Origin: Leptospira sp.
GTDB lineage: Bacteria; Spirochaetota; Leptospiria; Leptospirales; Leptospiraceae
Length of the DNA stretch: 64,000 bases
Direction of reading: 5' to 3'
NCBI GenBank assembly: GCA_027531445.1
Contig: JAPZRK010000041.1
Span: forward strand, 1 to 64,000
The notes beneath the pieces were generated by a model. That model ran no database searches. It was not told the DNA's origin and saw only the letters and a program-made list of their open reading frames with translations. The translations under genes were made by a program, and so were the position numbers. Position 1 is the stretch's first letter. Each line of letters starts with the position of its first letter. This document shows positions 62,158 to 64,000 of the stretch, in pieces.

Positions 62158-62926
62158 TAAGTTCTCTTTTCGTAACCTAATACGTATAATGTTGTTTGGT
62201 ATGTTTTTGATAGGTATCATTTTATACAAATCGCCAAACTATGTTGATTTGCGTTTAGCGAATGCTAAACCATTTATGATAGAAGGTCACATATTCGGTT
62301 GCGATCGATTGGGCAGAGACAATTGGGCATTATTTTCATATGGTATTTTTTCTACTCTGTTCCTTTGTTTACCGGCTCGGATTTTAACTTTGGTCTTCGC
62401 TGCCTTTTTTGCCTTTCTGGGTTATATGCAAAATGGAAGGTTTCGTTTTTTAACAGATGTGATTTCGTCCGTTTTTCTCGCCCTGCCTTCGTTATTGGTT
62501 GCTCTTGTGGTCATCGCCGTTTTACCTCCCACTCAGTTGGCGATTATGATTGCCATTGTCTTTTCCGATTGGGCGATGAGCTATGAAACCTTGCAAGGGA
62601 AACTAACTGAACTCAGAAGGAGTCCGTTTATTTTCGCATCTCAATCGCTAGGTGCGAGTTCTATTCATCTATTCTATTTTCATTTTATACCTGCACTCAA
62701 ATCCATTCTGGAATTTTTGTTTATAACCGGTATTCCTTCGGTAATTATGACGATCGCATTATTTTCTTATCTTGGGATTGATACAGATATATTCCAACTA
62801 GGTCCAGGGCTGGGTGAACAGATTTCATTTTCAAAAGATTATTTTGATAAAACTCCTGTTTCTGTTTTACTTCCGATCCTCGGTATCATAGGCTTGGTAT
62901 ATTCCTTTGGAAGGGATGAAAAATAG
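62147..62926 (+). CDS. Oligopeptide-type ABC permease (DppC-like)
   Basis: 259 residues from the ATG at 62147, which has GGAGAG upstream; it overlaps the DppB-like gene by 11 nt. HIFGCDRLGRDNWALFSYG is the characteristic DppC/OppC GTDxxGRD-like box (here CDRLGRD). The EAA loop is SPFIFASQSLGASSIHLFYF, and the C-terminus has GPGLGEQI. About five membrane helices. Partner of the DppB-like gene for peptide or metal uptake. Confidence 0.85.
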   Translation: MKVSKFSFRNLIRIMLFGMFLIGIILYKSPNYVDLRLANAKPFMIEGHIFGCDRLGRDNWALFSYGIFSTLFLCLPARILTLVFAAFFAFLGYMQNGRFRFLTDVISSVFLALPSLLVALVVIAVLPPTQLAIMIAIVFSDWAMSYETLQGKLTELRRSPFIFASQSLGASSIHLFYFHFIPALKSILEFLFITGIPSVIMTIALFSYLGIDTDIFQLGPGLGEQISFSKDYFDKTPVSVLLPILGIIGLVYSFGRDEK

Positions 62927-62930
62927 AATC

Positions 62931-64000
62931 ATGCAAATCCGTATTCTATCATCCATATTGATTTTAACTTTCTTAAATATCAGCGTTTTTCCTCTTTTTG
63001 CTATAGACCAGTACTACAATTTTTCGGAATTTTCTGTAAAGGGTTCGGCCATATATGAAAAGAAACGAAAGATCTGTGTATTCCCGTTTCGAAGCCAACA
63101 AAAGGAAGAAAAATTTAATTATCTTTCGAAAGGCATCCCTTCCGTTATCATCTCAGAGCTTCGTAGTTTAGAATTTATATACATTGAGTATCCACATCCA
63201 GAAGTAATTTATCATTCTTTGGGACCTAAACCAGAATATACGTTAGATGAATTAATTGAACAAAAATCTGAAGGTATCAAAAAGAAGAAAAAAATTGTTG
63301 CGAGTGAGGCAGATCTAGATTCGTTTCGCAAAGGTCAAAAATCGTTACCCACAGCACAAGATCCGCGTTACGTGAAGGTTGAAATCAAACAAATTACAGA
63401 AACGAAAGCTCCATATTCTGAAGACTTGTATGCATTTGGTGCGAAAGAAGATTGTGATTTTTCAATTGCAGGAGAATTCAAAGCAAGTGATGCCGATCTT
63501 AAAATTCAGGTAGAATTGTTTGATGCCTTTGAGGGTAAAATTCAGATTTTCAAACACGAATCAAGTTTCATCCGCGCGTATCAAGAAATGTCACCACTAG
63601 GAGAAAAAATTCGTTTTTCTTTACAAGGAAAAGAAACTACCGTAATACAAGTAGATGTGAAAGGACAAGACAACTGCCTTGTCTATTTGGATGGAATTTT
63701 TTTAGGAAAAACTCCAGTTACAACCAAAAAATTTCCGATCGGCAAACGAGAGTTATTTGTTTTTAAGGAAGGTCATGTTCCTTTTAAACAATCGATCGTT
63801 TTGGAATCAGGAAAGGTATTCTCCCTTGATGTAAAACTAATTAAAATTGAGAATAGTTCGTTTATATCGGTCAAGAGTGACGTAGAAGATGCGGATGTAT
63901 TTTTAGGTATAACTTATTTGGGCAAAACGCCACTCGAAAAGGTTTCCATTCCATCCGGTCTGAATCGATTGCGAGTTTCCAAAAAGGATTATATCGATTC
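62931..64000 (+). CDS. PEGA-repeat exported protein, C-terminus outside window
   Basis: Partial; about 356 residues visible. A signal-peptide-like start (RILSSILILTFLNISVFPLF) is followed by a conserved segment KRKICVFPFRSQQKEE, a feature of FlgO/TolB-like N-domains that begin with a beta strand of the PF type. From about residue 235 two PEGA-like repeats appear (VYLDGIFLGKTPVTTKKFPIG, cut short of 21 by its continuation, and FLGITYLGKTPLEKVSIPSG). PEGA modules bind surfaces in exported proteins. The start is 5 nt after the DppC-like stop, so it belongs to this operon. Confidence 0.75.
   Translation, partial: MQIRILSSILILTFLNISVFPLFAIDQYYNFSEFSVKGSAIYEKKRKICVFPFRSQQKEEKFNYLSKGIPSVIISELRSLEFIYIEYPHPEVIYHSLGPKPEYTLDELIEQKSEGIKKKKKIVASEADLDSFRKGQKSLPTAQDPRYVKVEIKQITETKAPYSEDLYAFGAKEDCDFSIAGEFKASDADLKIQVELFDAFEGKIQIFKHESSFIRAYQEMSPLGEKIRFSLQGKETTVIQVDVKGQDNCLVYLDGIFLGKTPVTTKKFPIGKRELFVFKEGHVPFKQSIVLESGKVFSLDVKLIKIENSSFISVKSDVEDADVFLGITYLGKTPLEKVSIPSGLNRLRVSKKDYID

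Overview
The window looks like a chromosomal segment of a spirochaete of the family Leptospiraceae, most likely a Leptospira and perhaps from the saprophytic (L. biflexa-like) side. This rests on the AT-rich composition, flagellar-switch and export genes (fliG, fliH, a motA-like gene), a large share of short lipoproteins with loose lipoboxes, 7TM sensor proteins, a family III adenylate cyclase with a long membrane domain, a phasin-like protein and PEGA-repeat proteins. Species assignment is inference; no rRNA is present. Gene density is very high, strands alternate in short blocks, neighbouring genes often overlap (ATGA, TAATG), and no gene-free stretch exceeds 300 bp.

Layout. 1-4466 (minus): leaderless-looking fliG, then fliH, a histidine-kinase-like 7TM sensor without a phospho-acceptor histidine, and a truncated paralogous sensor lipoprotein. 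4626-12264 (plus): aldehyde dehydrogenase, tandem hemerythrin, gatB, dnaE. 12271-17832: an M23 peptidase diverges from a four-gene plus-strand cassette (unusual sigma factor, Cys-rich putative anti-sigma protein, CHAT caspase-like protease, CxxCC metal-cluster protein). The cassette ends inside a tRNA-3'-end-like fragment and is followed by a phasin-like gene. 17947-26056: mtnA, msrA, then a minus-strand group (degenerate GAF-GGDEF protein, CheX-like protein, alpha/beta hydrolase, FapA family), then a methyltransferase and lpdA. 26066-32446 (minus): adenylate cyclase, PuuD-like membrane protein with a Fur/PerR-like box upstream, a secreted protein, an epimerase and a DUF445 protein. 32686-36411: a 1241-residue lipoprotein built of beta-sandwich repeats with a YfaP-like end.

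36442-45112: ABC ATPase, HATPase-HDOD fusion, a small new gene, a Maf-like protein that appears to start at ATT, an acidic-tailed omega-like protein, a TlpA-like lipoprotein, a glutamine amidotransferase and secA. 45116-52600 (mostly minus): MCP, lipoproteins, a beta-barrel porin, cca, a Fur-family regulator and RNase HI. 52660-64000: an RlmK-like methyltransferase, motA with a large membrane protein, a processive GT2 glycosyltransferase, then a plus-strand run of a Cys4-type small protein, RnfC-like and membrane proteins, PtsN, two DppB/DppC-type permeases and a truncated PEGA protein.

The best candidate for an undescribed system is the sigma / Cys-rich / CHAT / CxxCC cassette at 13264-17532. 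It has the parts for a signalling circuit in which an activated caspase-like protease would free a sigma factor by cleaving a soluble inhibitor. That mechanism is inference from gene order and motifs.
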